39,813 nucleotides of DNA from CAISIP01 sp031367285 (GCA_031367285.1 JANLPN010000306.1:1-39813), one strand, 5' to 3'. Shown: positions 23,893 to 32,867, counted from the stretch's first letter. Notes: a model not told the origin generated them from the letters alone. Program-made: numbers and translations.

Positions 23893-23987
23893 TTAAGTTC
23901 CTTCACGGCAAAGAGACGGAGTGCCCGCTTGCGTACTGGTGATGTCTTGCCTGGAGCCGCATCGGATTGCCGAACCCGGTAAGCCGG

Positions 23988-25148
23988 CTACTGGATGGCG
24001 GCGACGACCTTCTGCGCCGCTTCGGCCATGGTGTCGGCACTGATGATCGGTAAACCCGACTCGGCCAGCATTTTCTTGCCGAGGTCTTCATTGGTTCCCT
24101 TCATGCGCACCACCAGGGGCACACCCAGATTGGTGGCCCGGCACGCAGTAATCACGCCGGTGGCGATCGTGTCGCACTTCATGATCCCACCAAAGATGTT
24201 GACCAAAATGGCCTTCACCTTTGGGTTCTTCAGCATGATCTTGAACGCTTCGGTTACTTTTTCGGGCGTGGCCCCACCACCTACATCGAGAAAATTGGCC
24301 GGTTCCGCGCCATACAGCTTGATCGTGTCCATGGTTGCCATGGCCAGGCCGGCGCCATTTACCAGGCACCCGATGTTGCCGTCGAGGCTGATATAAGCCA
24401 AATCAAACTTGCTTGCCTCCACCTCGGCAGGATCCTCTTCGTCCAGGTCACGGTAGGCGACTATCTCCGTCTGGCGAAACAGTGCGTTGGGGTCAAAGTT
24501 GAACTTCGCGTCGAGCGCCTTGATATTGCCGTTGCCTTCAAGGATCAGGGGGTTAATCTCAACCAGCGATGCGTCCGTATCCATATAACACTTGTAGAGT
24601 CTTTGCAATACATCAACGCACTGCGCTGAAGACGCAGCAGGCACTCCGATACCGTTGGAGAGATCCATCGCCTGTTCGCTGCTCAACCCAAGCGCCGGAT
24701 CAACAAAGACCTTGATGATTTTCTCCGGCGTATCGTGGGCCACCTCTTCGATGTTCATCCCGCCTTCCGACGATGCCATCAGAGCGACTTTTTGCGAGGC
24801 CCGATCAGTTACCACGGAGACGTAATACTCCTTCTTGATGTCGGCTCCGTCTTCGATCAACAGGCGGCGCACCTTCTGCCCCAGTGGTCCGGTCTGGTGC
24901 GTGACCAATTGCATGCCAAGAATCTCGCCCGCAAGCTTGCGGACCTCATCAATGGAGCGGGCAAGCTTCACGCCGCCGCCTTTGCCGCGCCCTCCCGCAT
25001 GGATCTGGGCCTTGACGACCCAGACTGGCCCGCCCAGCTTTTGGGCCGCCTCTACGGCTTCCTGCACCGTAAACGCCGCAATGCCGCGTGGTACCGGTAT
25101 TCCAAACTTGCGCAAGATTTCCTTGCCCTGATACTCGTGAATCTTCAT
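23988..25148 (-). CDS. sucC: ADP-forming succinate--CoA ligase subunit beta
   Basis: This 386-residue beta subunit (E. coli SucC 388) has an ATP-grasp N-terminal domain beginning MKIHEYQGKEILRKFGIPVP and containing KAQIHAGGRGKGGGVK for nucleotide binding. Later motifs are SLVEINPLI, NGAGLAMATMD and LVNIFGGIMKCD. The grasp residues point to the ADP/ATP-using family, although nucleotide preference is not certain from sequence. The reading frame is open to 25250, but the ATG at 25148 gives the universally conserved N-terminus. It is divergent from argC, with about 160 bp between starts that must contain both promoters. Confidence 0.98.
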   Translation of the reverse strand: MKIHEYQGKEILRKFGIPVPRGIAAFTVQEAVEAAQKLGGPVWVVKAQIHAGGRGKGGGVKLARSIDEVRKLAGEILGMQLVTHQTGPLGQKVRRLLIEDGADIKKEYYVSVVTDRASQKVALMASSEGGMNIEEVAHDTPEKIIKVFVDPALGLSSEQAMDLSNGIGVPAASSAQCVDVLQRLYKCYMDTDASLVEINPLILEGNGNIKALDAKFNFDPNALFRQTEIVAYRDLDEEDPAEVEASKFDLAYISLDGNIGCLVNGAGLAMATMDTIKLYGAEPANFLDVGGGATPEKVTEAFKIMLKNPKVKAILVNIFGGIMKCDTIATGVITACRATNLGVPLVVRMKGTNEDLGKKMLAESGLPIISADTMAEAAQKVVAAIQ

Positions 25149-25311
25149 GAGGTTTCTCTTGAGAAAAGGAAAACACCAGCTTGACGGATGCGTCGTCAGG
25201 ACGCGCGAAAGGCAGCACAAATCTATCTTGCCAAATGTATCATGCTGCAACGCACCAAACCGTAGGTAAACTTACCGAGGCACACTCGGCAACACCGGAG
25301 CAGTTCAACCC

Positions 25312-26247
25312 ATGGCCAAAGTATTTATTGATGGAGAAGCCGGAACGACCGGACTGCAGATCCGTGAGCGGCTCGTCTCCGTTCCCGGGGTGGAGCTGGT
25401 CAGCATTGCACCTGAATCGCGCAAAGACCCGGCGGCAAAACGGGCTGTGATGGCGCAGGCCGACCTGGTGATACTGTGTCTGCATGACGCAGCCGCCCTT
25501 GAATCCGTGGCGGTAATTGACGAGGTGGCAAGCGCAACTGGCAGCAAAGGCCCGAAAATTATTGATGCCTCCACAGCGCACCGGACCGCCCCCGGCTGGG
25601 TGTTCGGCTTTCCGGAGTTGGTCGCCGGACAAAAGGATGCCGTGGCGAGCGCTTGGCGCGTCGCCAATCCAGGTTGCTACGCGACCGGCGCCATCGCCCT
25701 GATCCGCCCCTTGGTAGATGCCGGTCTGATCCCACGCGACTTTGCCCTCACTGTGCCGGCGGTCAGCGGTTATTCGGGTGGCGGACGTTCAATGATCGAG
25801 GCCTACGAGTCGGGAACCGCGCCCGCCTTTGAGTTATATAGTCTGGGGCTCAAGCACAAACACATCCCTGAAATCATGCGTTATAGCGGCCTTACCCGGC
25901 GCCCGCTGTTTATCCCATCGGTCGGCAACTTCCGCCAAGGCATGCTGGTGCAATTGCCGCTGCATCTGGACCTTCTGCCGGGCAAACCCAGCGCGCGGGA
26001 CTTGCACGAAACCCTGGTCAAGCATTACTGGGGCAGCGAATGGGTTACGGTGGAGCCGGCGGGGGCCGACGGAAAATTGGATGCGGCGGCCTTGCAGGAC
26101 ACCAACAAAATGGAATTACGCGTTTTCGCCACCCCGGGTGAACCGGATAGCCTTGGCCACGCCCTGCTGGTTGCCCGGCTGGATAACCTCGGCAAAGGGG
26201 CAAGCGGAGCAGCGGTGCAAAACCTCAAGCTGATGTTGGGTCTTTGA
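25312..26247 (+). CDS. argC: N-acetyl-gamma-glutamyl-phosphate reductase (type 2, short form)
   Basis: This 311-residue, type 2 ArgC catalyses NADPH-dependent reduction of N-acetylglutamyl 5-phosphate to the semialdehyde in arginine synthesis. The N-terminal Rossmann region starts AKVFIDGEAGTTGLQIRERL, the catalytic Cys is C122 in VANPGCYATGAI, and the VSGYSGGGRSMIEAYE segment is family-typical. It is shorter than the about 340-residue type 1 enzymes. A GGAG lies 11 bases before the ATG. It stands alone with no other arg gene in view, convergent with recX (six bases between stops). Confidence 0.96.
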   Translation: MAKVFIDGEAGTTGLQIRERLVSVPGVELVSIAPESRKDPAAKRAVMAQADLVILCLHDAAALESVAVIDEVASATGSKGPKIIDASTAHRTAPGWVFGFPELVAGQKDAVASAWRVANPGCYATGAIALIRPLVDAGLIPRDFALTVPAVSGYSGGGRSMIEAYESGTAPAFELYSLGLKHKHIPEIMRYSGLTRRPLFIPSVGNFRQGMLVQLPLHLDLLPGKPSARDLHETLVKHYWGSEWVTVEPAGADGKLDAAALQDTNKMELRVFATPGEPDSLGHALLVARLDNLGKGASGAAVQNLKLMLGL

Positions 26248-26253
26248 TGTCTT

Positions 26254-26748
26254 TTAGTCGGCCATAGATTCCTGATCGTCCGGAGCACCGGCGATGACCC
26301 GTCGAATGGTGTCGGTGCCAAACCCTCGGGACGCCAGAAAGCGCATTTGTTTGCCGCGTTCCGTGGCGCTCACCGCCTGTGGCGAGACATTGGCCGCCAG
26401 ATACGGCAGGCCAAACTTTTTGCGCCATACAGCGCGAGCGCGTTCCAGCTCAGTGGCCTGCAAGCTGGTCAACGCGTCCTTCACCACTTCGGGGTCCAGC
26501 CCTTTGCTCTGCAACTCCTGCTTGATGCGGGTCGCTCCTAGTTTGGCCGACTTGCGGTGCAGTACCGACTCGACTACGCGTTGTTGGTTGATAAAACCCC
26601 TGGCCTGCAGCTCATCCAGCGCTTTGCCCAGGAGTCCGGGCGCCGACTCATGGGTTTTGAGTTTGCGCTCCAGTTCGGCACGCGAATGTTCGCGCCCGCT
26701 GAGCAGACGCAGTGCGCGGCCTTTGAGCGAAAGTTCGGGCATAGGCAT
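26254..26748 (-). CDS. recX: Recombination regulatory protein RecX
   Basis: This 164-residue, helical RecX-family protein inhibits or modulates RecA filament extension. The start LSLKGRALRLLSGREHSRAELERKL and repeats such as ALDELQARGFINQQRVVESVL and KLGATRIKQELQSKGLD are the three-helix RecX units. It lies 56 bp after recA on the same strand, the classic recA-recX arrangement, so it should be expressed by read-through as part of the SOS response. Two nearby ATGs (26748 and 26742) are possible starts; I took the first. Ribosome binding site is weak. Confidence 0.95.
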   Translation of the reverse strand: MPMPELSLKGRALRLLSGREHSRAELERKLKTHESAPGLLGKALDELQARGFINQQRVVESVLHRKSAKLGATRIKQELQSKGLDPEVVKDALTSLQATELERARAVWRKKFGLPYLAANVSPQAVSATERGKQMRFLASRGFGTDTIRRVIAGAPDDQESMAD

Positions 26749-26804
26749 ATCGAAGGTCTGCGAAAGCTGCCTGGGGACTCAGGGAGGGCCCTCGCGCAAC
26801 AAGC

Positions 26805-27887
26805 TCAGTCGGCCTTTTTCCCTGGGACCTTAACCTTTATGTCGCTCTCAAGCGCCTCCGGCAACAGGGGGATGCCCAACGACTCACGCACCTTGTTTTC
26901 AATCTCGCGCGACAGCTCCGGATTTTCGCGCAGGAATTCGCGGGCGTTGTCGCGGCCTTGCCCAATTTTTTCGCCGTTATACGCGTACCAGGCGCCCGAC
27001 TTGTCCAGTATGTGAGCTTCCACGCCCATGTCGATAATTTCGCCGTGGCGGCTGATGCCCTCACCAAACAGGATGTCAAACTCCGCCGTCTTGAACGGAG
27101 GCGCCACCTTGTTCTTCACCACCTTGACCTTGGTTTCGTTGCCGATGGCGTCGTCGCCCTTCTTGATGGTGCCGGTGCGGCGGATGTCAAGGCGTACGGA
27201 AGCGTAAAACTTGAGCGCATTGCCGCCGGTGGTGGTCTCGGGGCTGCCAAACATCACACCGATCTTCATGCGGATCTGGTTGATGAAGATCACCATGCAA
27301 TTGGTTTTCTTGATGTGGGCGGTCAACTTGCGCAACGCCTGGCTCATCAGCCGGGCCTGAAGGCCAGGTAAGGAGTCACCCATTTCACCCTCGAGTTCGG
27401 CCTTGGGTGTCAATGCCGCGACCGAGTCGATAACGATCAGATCGACCGCGCCGGAGCGCACCAAGGAATCCACAATCTCCAGCGCCTGTTCACCCGTATC
27501 GGGCTGGCTGATCAACAAGTCCTGCAGATTGACGCCGAGTTTCTGCGCGTACTGGATGTCCAATGCATGTTCGGCATCGACAAACGCACACTGGCCACCG
27601 GTTTTCTGCATTTCGGCAATGGCTTGCAAGGTCAAGGTTGTCTTGCCCGACGACTCCGGCCCGTAAATCTCGATCACCCGCCCGCGCGGCAATCCGCCAA
27701 CGCCCAAGGCAATATCCAAGCCGAGCGATCCGGTAGAAACCACTTGAATATCTTCGATGACCTCTCCCTCACCCAGACGCATGATGGTGCCCTTGCCAAA
27801 TTGCTTCTCAATTTGGGCCAATGCAATTTGCAAGGCTTTGGCTTTTTCGGTGCTTGCGGAAGTAACGGCTCTGACTGCGGTGTCCAT
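26805..27887 (-). CDS. recA: Recombinase RecA
   Basis: This 360-residue RecA is the ATP-dependent strand-exchange protein and LexA co-protease. Walker A is EIYGPESSGKTTL, followed by AFVDAEHALD, LLISQPDTGEQALEI, and the L2 loop region GGNALKFYASVRLDIRR. The C-terminal tail is charged. AAAGGGGA lies six bases before the ATG at 27887. A near-consensus LexA box lies about 70 bp upstream. Downstream recX completes the SOS unit; the divergent neighbour is a MarR-type regulator. Confidence 0.99.
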   Translation of the reverse strand: MDTAVRAVTSASTEKAKALQIALAQIEKQFGKGTIMRLGEGEVIEDIQVVSTGSLGLDIALGVGGLPRGRVIEIYGPESSGKTTLTLQAIAEMQKTGGQCAFVDAEHALDIQYAQKLGVNLQDLLISQPDTGEQALEIVDSLVRSGAVDLIVIDSVAALTPKAELEGEMGDSLPGLQARLMSQALRKLTAHIKKTNCMVIFINQIRMKIGVMFGSPETTTGGNALKFYASVRLDIRRTGTIKKGDDAIGNETKVKVVKNKVAPPFKTAEFDILFGEGISRHGEIIDMGVEAHILDKSGAWYAYNGEKIGQGRDNAREFLRENPELSREIENKVRESLGIPLLPEALESDIKVKVPGKKAD

Positions 27888-27957
27888 AAAATCCCCTTTA
27901 AATCAAATGCTTAGTTGAATCTGGCGACCAAGGCAGCAGTCTGATTTTAAAAACAGG

Positions 27958-27973
27958 CTGGATGCTTGAACAG
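27958..27973. promoter_or_regulatory. Candidate LexA (SOS) box upstream of recA
   Basis: On the minus strand the bases read CTGTTCAAGCATCCAG, matching the CTGT-N8-ACAG LexA consensus with one mismatch (C for A). It lies about 70 bp before the recA start and just downstream of a possible promoter, a good position to block initiation. Confidence 0.65.
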
Positions 27974-27974
27974 T

Positions 27975-28004
27975 AGTTTAAACCATCTGATCGAACCAAG
28001 TAAA
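27975..28004 (-). promoter_or_regulatory. Possible sigma-70 promoter of recA
   Basis: TTTACT (27999-28004) and TAAACT (27975-27980), read on the minus strand, form a weak -35/-10 pair with 18-base spacing. The LexA-box candidate follows immediately, overlapping the expected start of transcription. Each hexamer matches four of six consensus bases, so this is tentative. Confidence 0.4.
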
Positions 28005-28096
28005 TAGGTTTTTTAGTCAATTTTGTTTACCATTATGAGATCTTGCAGGCGCGACCGGGTGCGCAACGGCACATTCTGACCTCCCATTTTTTTGCA

Positions 28097-28570
28097 ATGT
28101 CTGAAGTTCCTTCTGACGACGGATGGCGCCAAACCCATTTGGGGCGCCTGCTGGCGCTTGCGTTGCAGCGGTTCGACGCGCGGGTCCTAACCCTGATGGC
28201 GCAGAACGATGAGCTGGCCCTGGCCCTGTCCAACCTTGCCGCACGTGGCAACCTGGGCGCGGCCCATACACAAATCACACGCCATCTGCCCCAGATCGGG
28301 TGCAGCCTCACGGAACTGGCCAACCGTGCGGGCATCACCAAGCAGGCCATGGGTAAACTGGTCGATCAATGTGCTACCTGGGATCTGGTGGCGCGTATTC
28401 CCGACCCACGCGACGCCAGAGCCGTACGCGTGGTTTTTTCCCCAACCGGCGGCCAATGGCTCAAAGCGTACTGGCTGGCGGTACAACAAGCACAGGCGGA
28501 GTTCCGTCTGGCGGTCGGTGACGACGTGGCCACCGTGGCCCATCTGGGCCTGGAAGCTTATGCCTCATGA
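28097..28570 (+). CDS. MarR family winged-helix transcriptional regulator
   Basis: This 157-residue protein has a MarR-type winged helix-turn-helix. CSLTELANRAGITKQAMGKLVDQ is the recognition helix-turn-helix and ARIPDPRDARAVRVVFSPTG is the beta-wing with the family D-P-R-D-x-R motif. Flanking helices would make the dimer interface. The frame opens at an ATG at 28043, adding 18 residues. I prefer the ATG at 28097 because the added segment is not conserved-looking, but neither has a strong ribosome site. The ligand and regulon are unknown; it is divergent from recA and precedes a two-component pair by about 120 bp. Confidence 0.87.
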   Translation: MSEVPSDDGWRQTHLGRLLALALQRFDARVLTLMAQNDELALALSNLAARGNLGAAHTQITRHLPQIGCSLTELANRAGITKQAMGKLVDQCATWDLVARIPDPRDARAVRVVFSPTGGQWLKAYWLAVQQAQAEFRLAVGDDVATVAHLGLEAYAS

Positions 28571-28691
28571 ACTGCCTCTTGCGACACACTTGGTCGCCCG
28601 GCACACGGCCCGTTGTTGCGCATGCCAGGCCTAGAATGCCCTGCAAAGACAGGGTTACACGGACAAACGCCCTTCCTAACCGGAGACAGCC

Positions 28692-29366
28692 ATGCGAATA
28701 TTGATCGCCGAGGACGACCGCGTACTGGCCGACGGCTTGTTGCGCGCGCTTCGCGGCGCTGGTGCAGCGGTGGACCATGTTGCAAGTGGCACCGAGGCTG
28801 ACGCCGCCATGTTGACCAACAAGGAGTTCGACCTGCTGATCCTCGACTTGGGTCTGCCCGGGATGCATGGCCTGGAAGTACTGCGCAAGCTGCGGGCACG
28901 AGGATCTTCGTTGCCGGTGCTGATCCTCACCGCCGCCGACAGCGTGGATGAACGCGTCAAGGGTCTGGACTACGGCGCCGACGACTACATGGCCAAGCCA
29001 TTCAGCCTGCAAGAGCTCGAAGCACGGGTTCGCGCCCTGGTCCGCAGGCGCATGGGTGGTGCCAGCGCCAGTATCAAACATGGACCGCTGACCTACGACC
29101 AGTCCGGACGCGTCGCCAGCATTGACGGCAAGATGGTGGACTTGTCCGCACGCGAACTCGGATTGCTTGAAGTGCTGTTGCAACGTGCCGGACGCATGGT
29201 GAGCAAAGACCAGTTGGTTGAACGCCTGTGTGAATGGGGCGAAGAGGTCAGCAACAATGCCATCGAGGTGTATGTCCACCGCCTGCGCAAGAAGATTGAA
29301 AAGGGACCAATTCGTATTGCCACGGTACGCGGATTGGGCTATTGCCTTGAAAAGATTCCGGGTTGA
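28692..29366 (+). CDS. OmpR/PhoB family response regulator (TctD/QseB-like)
   Basis: This 224-residue regulator has an N-terminal receiver domain with the acidic pair D8-D9, phosphoacceptor D52 (LLILDLGLPG), T80 and K102 (MAKPF). A C-terminal winged helix ends NNAIEVYVHRLRKKI and VRGLGYCL, the OmpR-type DNA-binding signature. GGAG lies upstream of the ATG. The cognate sensor kinase gene starts 29 bp downstream. Sequence style is that of the TctD/QseB/PmrA group; the paired kinase N-terminus favours TctD. No tricarboxylate transporter genes lie in this window, so the signal stays open. Confidence 0.93.
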   Translation: MRILIAEDDRVLADGLLRALRGAGAAVDHVASGTEADAAMLTNKEFDLLILDLGLPGMHGLEVLRKLRARGSSLPVLILTAADSVDERVKGLDYGADDYMAKPFSLQELEARVRALVRRRMGGASASIKHGPLTYDQSGRVASIDGKMVDLSARELGLLEVLLQRAGRMVSKDQLVERLCEWGEEVSNNAIEVYVHRLRKKIEKGPIRIATVRGLGYCLEKIPG

Positions 29367-29395
29367 GCTGACCCGGTGCCAGCAAGCCTCCGACC

Positions 29396-30838
29396 GTGAA
29401 GCTTTTTGAACGCGAGCAGCGGTCGTTGTTCAGTGAGATTCTGGATTGGATGCTGACGCCTTTGCTGCTCCTGTGGCCGATCAGCCTGGTCCTCACGTGG
29501 CTGATCGCCCAGAGTGTTGCCGGTAAACCGTTTGACCGGGCGCTTGAGTACAACGTGGGAGAACTGACACGGCTGGTCACGGTGAAGAACCGCCAGGTGC
29601 AGTTCATCCTTCCTCTGCCCGCGCACCAGTTGCTGCGCGCGGACGAGGCCGACACCGTTTATTACCAGGTGCTGGGCGCACGTGGCGAGTTTCTGAGCGG
29701 CGAGCGCAATCTGCCCCTTCCGCAGGATGACGAAACACCATTTTTTGGCACGGTCCGCATGCGCGACGCGCAGTACCTGGGAAACGACATCAAACTCGCC
29801 TACACCTGGGTCAAGCTGGACCTGCCGGACGCGAAACCGGCGCTGGTCCAGGTGGCGGAAACACTGGACAAACGCTCGGTGCTGGCGACGGAAATCGTCA
29901 AAGGCGTGATGCTGTTGCAATACGTCATTTTGCCGCTGGCCGTACTGCTGGTATGGCTGGGCCTGGCCTATGCCATCAAGCCGCTGAACCGGCTCGAGGA
30001 ACGCATACGGGCCCGCAAGCCGGACGACCTCAGCCCGCTGGACGAACACTCGGTGCCGATGGAGGTGGCCCCGCTGGTGTCATCGGTCAATGACTTGCTG
30101 CTGCGCCTGAAAAGTTCAATAGCCAACCAAAAGCGCTTTCTCGCTGACGCGGCGCACCAACTCAAGACGCCCTTGGCCGGCTTGCGCATGCAGGCCGACC
30201 TGGCACAACGCGCCGGGGCCAGCACGGAGGATCTCAAACAGTCGCTGCGGCAGATTGGAAATTCCAGCGTGCGCGCAACCCATACCGTCAACCAGCTTCT
30301 GGCGCTGGCCCGTGCGGAGAGCAGCAGCTCAGCCATGGCGAGCCAGCCTTGTGATCTGGCGCAACTGACCATCGATGTGGTGCAGGATTGCCTGCCACGT
30401 GCCATGGACAAGATGATTGACCTCGGCTACGAAGGCGCACGCCCTGGGGCCAACGGAGCTACGCTGCGTGGCAATCCTACCCTGCTCAATGAACTGATCC
30501 GCAACCTGCTCGATAACGCTATCAACTACACGCCATCCAGCGCGCAGCAACCCGGCGTGGTGACCGCGCGCGTACTGGTCGATCCGTTTGGCAAGGTCTT
30601 GCTGCTGCAGGTGGAGGATTCCGGCCCCGGCATTGCCGTCGCCGAACGTGAACTGGTATTCAAGCCCTTTTACCGCACGCTCGGCAGTGAAGTGGACGGC
30701 TCCGGTCTTGGCCTGGCCATCGTGCTGGAGATTGCTTCGCTGCACCGGGCCACTGTGGGCCTGGAGGACGCCCGCACGGGAAGCCATCCCCCCGGTTCAC
30801 GTTTTGTAGTCCGCTTTGATGCAGGTACGCCGAACTGA
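29396..30838 (+). CDS. Sensor histidine kinase, TctE-like
   Basis: This 480-residue membrane sensor starts at GTG. TM1 lies at about 17-40, and a periplasmic region of about 125 residues of the two-component sensor N-terminal type (2CSK_N, found in TctE/QseC relatives) follows. TM2 lies at about 168-193, then HAMP-like sequence, a HisKA domain with phosphoacceptor H254 in FLADAAHQLKTPLAGLR, and an HATPase with N box LIRNLLDNAINYT, G1 VEDSGPGI and G2 GSGLGLAI. It should phosphorylate the adjacent response regulator. No good Shine-Dalgarno precedes the GTG. The stimulus is not readable from sequence; TctE itself senses tricarboxylates. Confidence 0.93.
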   Translation: MKLFEREQRSLFSEILDWMLTPLLLLWPISLVLTWLIAQSVAGKPFDRALEYNVGELTRLVTVKNRQVQFILPLPAHQLLRADEADTVYYQVLGARGEFLSGERNLPLPQDDETPFFGTVRMRDAQYLGNDIKLAYTWVKLDLPDAKPALVQVAETLDKRSVLATEIVKGVMLLQYVILPLAVLLVWLGLAYAIKPLNRLEERIRARKPDDLSPLDEHSVPMEVAPLVSSVNDLLLRLKSSIANQKRFLADAAHQLKTPLAGLRMQADLAQRAGASTEDLKQSLRQIGNSSVRATHTVNQLLALARAESSSSAMASQPCDLAQLTIDVVQDCLPRAMDKMIDLGYEGARPGANGATLRGNPTLLNELIRNLLDNAINYTPSSAQQPGVVTARVLVDPFGKVLLLQVEDSGPGIAVAERELVFKPFYRTLGSEVDGSGLGLAIVLEIASLHRATVGLEDARTGSHPPGSRFVVRFDAGTPN

Positions 30839-30871
30839 TACAGGTTGACCCTGCTGTTTGCGCACGACTTA

Positions 30872-31531
30872 TTAACCACATGCGCGAAGCGGCTTGCCGG
30901 CCAAGGCAACCTTGAGTTCTTCGAGTCGCGCCTTCAAGGCTTCGTCCGCCACCGGAATCCTGAACAGCGTGCCGCGAAACTCCGGGCGCTCCAGCACTAC
31001 GTGCGCGGTGTGCACACCGCGTTGGCTGAGCACGGCCAGTTCCGAATTGGCGCGGGCCTCGGTGTCAAACCCACCCAGGGACAGGCCGTAGTCCAGCGCC
31101 GGATTGCTCAAAGGTTCAAAGCGCAGGTTCAACGAAGCAAGCTCGGCGCGCTTCTTGGCCAGAGTTTGCACATCCGGGTACTTGCCCATGTAAACAATCC
31201 AGCGCGGCGGCTCAACCGCGGTGTCCAGCAGCCAAGTCCCAGCCGGCAAAACCGCCTGCGCCGTCTGCCGCAGCGCTGTGGTCTGCCCCTCGTCAAACAA
31301 GCCGGCCTGCAAACATTCCGCGGACTTGTTTCCGGTTTGCGCCGCAACTTCGACGCGGCGCGCTTCATCCGCCGACAGAATACGTACCAGATCCGGCCGG
31401 ATTTGCTGCGCCAATCGAAACGGCTCGGTTTGCATGGCAGGCGCAAACCCGTATGGACGCAACAGGTCGTGCGACCACGCGAAATAGACGCCGTTTAGCA
31501 GCATCAGAATCAGTACGAGCAGCCGCAGCAT
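30872..31531 (-). CDS. SPOR domain-containing membrane-anchored protein
   Basis: This 219-residue protein has an N-terminal signal-anchor (MLRLLVLILMLLNGVYFAW) and a C-terminal SPOR-like fold (about 125-200). The fold includes WIVYMGKYPDVQTLAKKRAELASL and YGLSLGGFDTEARANSELAVLSQRGV, the paired beta-alpha units of a peptidoglycan-binding SPOR domain. A single Cys (C105 region, AECLQAGLFDEGQ) occurs in the linker. SPOR proteins bind denuded glycan at the septum, so a cell-division or envelope role is likely. It begins three bases after the biotin ligase stop, in a probable SET-birA-SPOR operon. Confidence 0.85.
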   Translation of the reverse strand: MLRLLVLILMLLNGVYFAWSHDLLRPYGFAPAMQTEPFRLAQQIRPDLVRILSADEARRVEVAAQTGNKSAECLQAGLFDEGQTTALRQTAQAVLPAGTWLLDTAVEPPRWIVYMGKYPDVQTLAKKRAELASLNLRFEPLSNPALDYGLSLGGFDTEARANSELAVLSQRGVHTAHVVLERPEFRGTLFRIPVADEALKARLEELKVALAGKPLRACG

Positions 31532-31534
31532 GGC

Positions 31535-32371
31535 TCAAGACCCGGTCGCCGAAACATTGGTACCGACCGGACGGACGGACACCTCGGCGCTGGTAATGAC
31601 CTTCATGCCCGAAGAAGTATGCACCAGCAGGGCCCCCGAGACATCCACGCCGGCAGCGCTACCCGCCATGCCGTCGCTCAGTACAACATCACGGCCCCGC
31701 AGCACGTCGCGCGCCTCGAATGCTGCCTGAAACGGCGCAAAACCCCGCGCCTCGAAAAGCAGCACTGCACGGACCAGATCCGCGACCAGGCTGCGCAACA
31801 CGGCCGGGCCGGCAGGCGCAGGCAACAACTCATCCAATGCGGCGGGTGGAGTACGCATGCCTGCACCGTCACGCGGCACCAGGTTGATGCCGATACCGAT
31901 AACGGCATACCGGCGCCCCGCAAAACTGGCCGTCTCTATCAATATGCCTGCCAGCTTGCGCTCGCGCAGCCAGATGTCATTGGGCCACTTCAACTGCAAC
32001 TCCGGATGGAGGCTGCATGCCACGCTAACTCCCATCGCGAGCGACAGCCCGGACCAGTCTTTCGGTGCCAGCGCCAGCGCCAGCGAAAACGTGAGCGCGT
32101 GCCACCCACGATCCGCACCGGCTTCACCAGCCGCACCATCGACCTTGCCAGGCCGATTACTTTGCCATTCGCGCCCCAAGCGACCTCGGCCAGCGGTTTG
32201 CCGCCCGGCCACCAACAGCACCGGATCGCGCCAGCCGGCCCGGATACGCCGCATCAATTCGGAATTGGTCGAATCAATTTCGGACAGCACTTCGATGGTG
32301 AAGCCCGGCAGCAACGGCGCCACTTCGAGCGTTATGGCCTGTATTGGCCAAATCGACATCGTCTGACCCAT
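31535..32371 (-). CDS. birA: Biotin--[acetyl-CoA-carboxylase] ligase
   Basis: From the ATG at 32371 this 278-residue enzyme makes biotinyl-AMP and attaches biotin to BCCP. The biotin/ATP loop GRGRLGREWQS, the earlier SEIDSTNSELMRR and the QLKWPNDIWL (K-W-P-N-D) catalytic motif are clear, and a C-terminal SH3-like domain follows. It lacks the N-terminal winged helix of E. coli BirA, so it should be monofunctional and not a repressor. An insertion with Gly/Asp around GKVDGAAGEAGADRG separates the loop from the core. An alternative ATG at 32359 would remove four residues. It follows the SET gene by 19 bp. Confidence 0.93.
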   Translation of the reverse strand: MGQTMSIWPIQAITLEVAPLLPGFTIEVLSEIDSTNSELMRRIRAGWRDPVLLVAGRQTAGRGRLGREWQSNRPGKVDGAAGEAGADRGWHALTFSLALALAPKDWSGLSLAMGVSVACSLHPELQLKWPNDIWLRERKLAGILIETASFAGRRYAVIGIGINLVPRDGAGMRTPPAALDELLPAPAGPAVLRSLVADLVRAVLLFEARGFAPFQAAFEARDVLRGRDVVLSDGMAGSAAGVDVSGALLVHTSSGMKVITSAEVSVRPVGTNVSATGS

Positions 32372-32390
32372 GCCCGCGGTCACGGCCCCT

Positions 32391-32867
32391 TCAGCGCCTG
32401 CGTTTGGGCGCCAGCAAGGTGCCGCGACACTGGCGCGCACCGCACCAGCACGGGTATTCGGCCTTCAGCTTGGGCGTGTAGCGCTCGTCGATGATCAGGC
32501 CGTAGTCGTAGTTGAGTTCTTCACCCGCCGCGATATTGCGCAGCGCCTTGATGAAGACCCGCCCGTCCTGCTCATCAGCCTCGCAATTCGGGTTACAGGA
32601 GTGGTTGATCCAGCGCGACGAGTTTCCGCCATACAGGGCATCGATCACGCGGTGCTCGTCGATGTGAAAATAAAACGTGTGGTTGGGGTCTGACGGGTCG
32701 TGCGGGTGGCGTCGCTGCGCCTCTTTCCAGCTGATGATGGTGCCCACGTACTCCATTATCGTTTCGCCTTCAGCCAGGTCGCGCAGCGCAAAGACGCCTT
32801 TTCCGTGCACGCCGGAGCGCCGGGTCTGGATACGGCGCTGGTCTTCCAAGGGCTTTGTTTTGGACAC
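32391..32867 (-). CDS. SET domain-containing protein (putative lysine methyltransferase)
   Basis: This small 158-residue stand-alone SET protein has the SAM-binding start GVHGKGVFALRDLAEGETIMEY, the pseudoknot motif RWINHSCNPNCEAD and the catalytic Y in GEELNYDYG. A post-SET C-x-C-x4-C (CWCGARQC) can build a zinc site together with the Cys of NHSC. Such proteins methylate lysines in eukaryotes and in a few bacteria; the substrate here is unknown. The N-terminus is charged and has no signal, so a cytoplasmic enzyme is expected. It is divergent from topB and probably co-transcribed with birA. Confidence 0.9.
   Translation of the reverse strand: MSKTKPLEDQRRIQTRRSGVHGKGVFALRDLAEGETIMEYVGTIISWKEAQRRHPHDPSDPNHTFYFHIDEHRVIDALYGGNSSRWINHSCNPNCEADEQDGRVFIKALRNIAAGEELNYDYGLIIDERYTPKLKAEYPCWCGARQCRGTLLAPKRRR

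Noticed and set aside
28639..28654. CCCTG/CAGGG hairpin before the response regulator
   Set aside because: Short stem without a following T run; no evidence for terminator or operator function.
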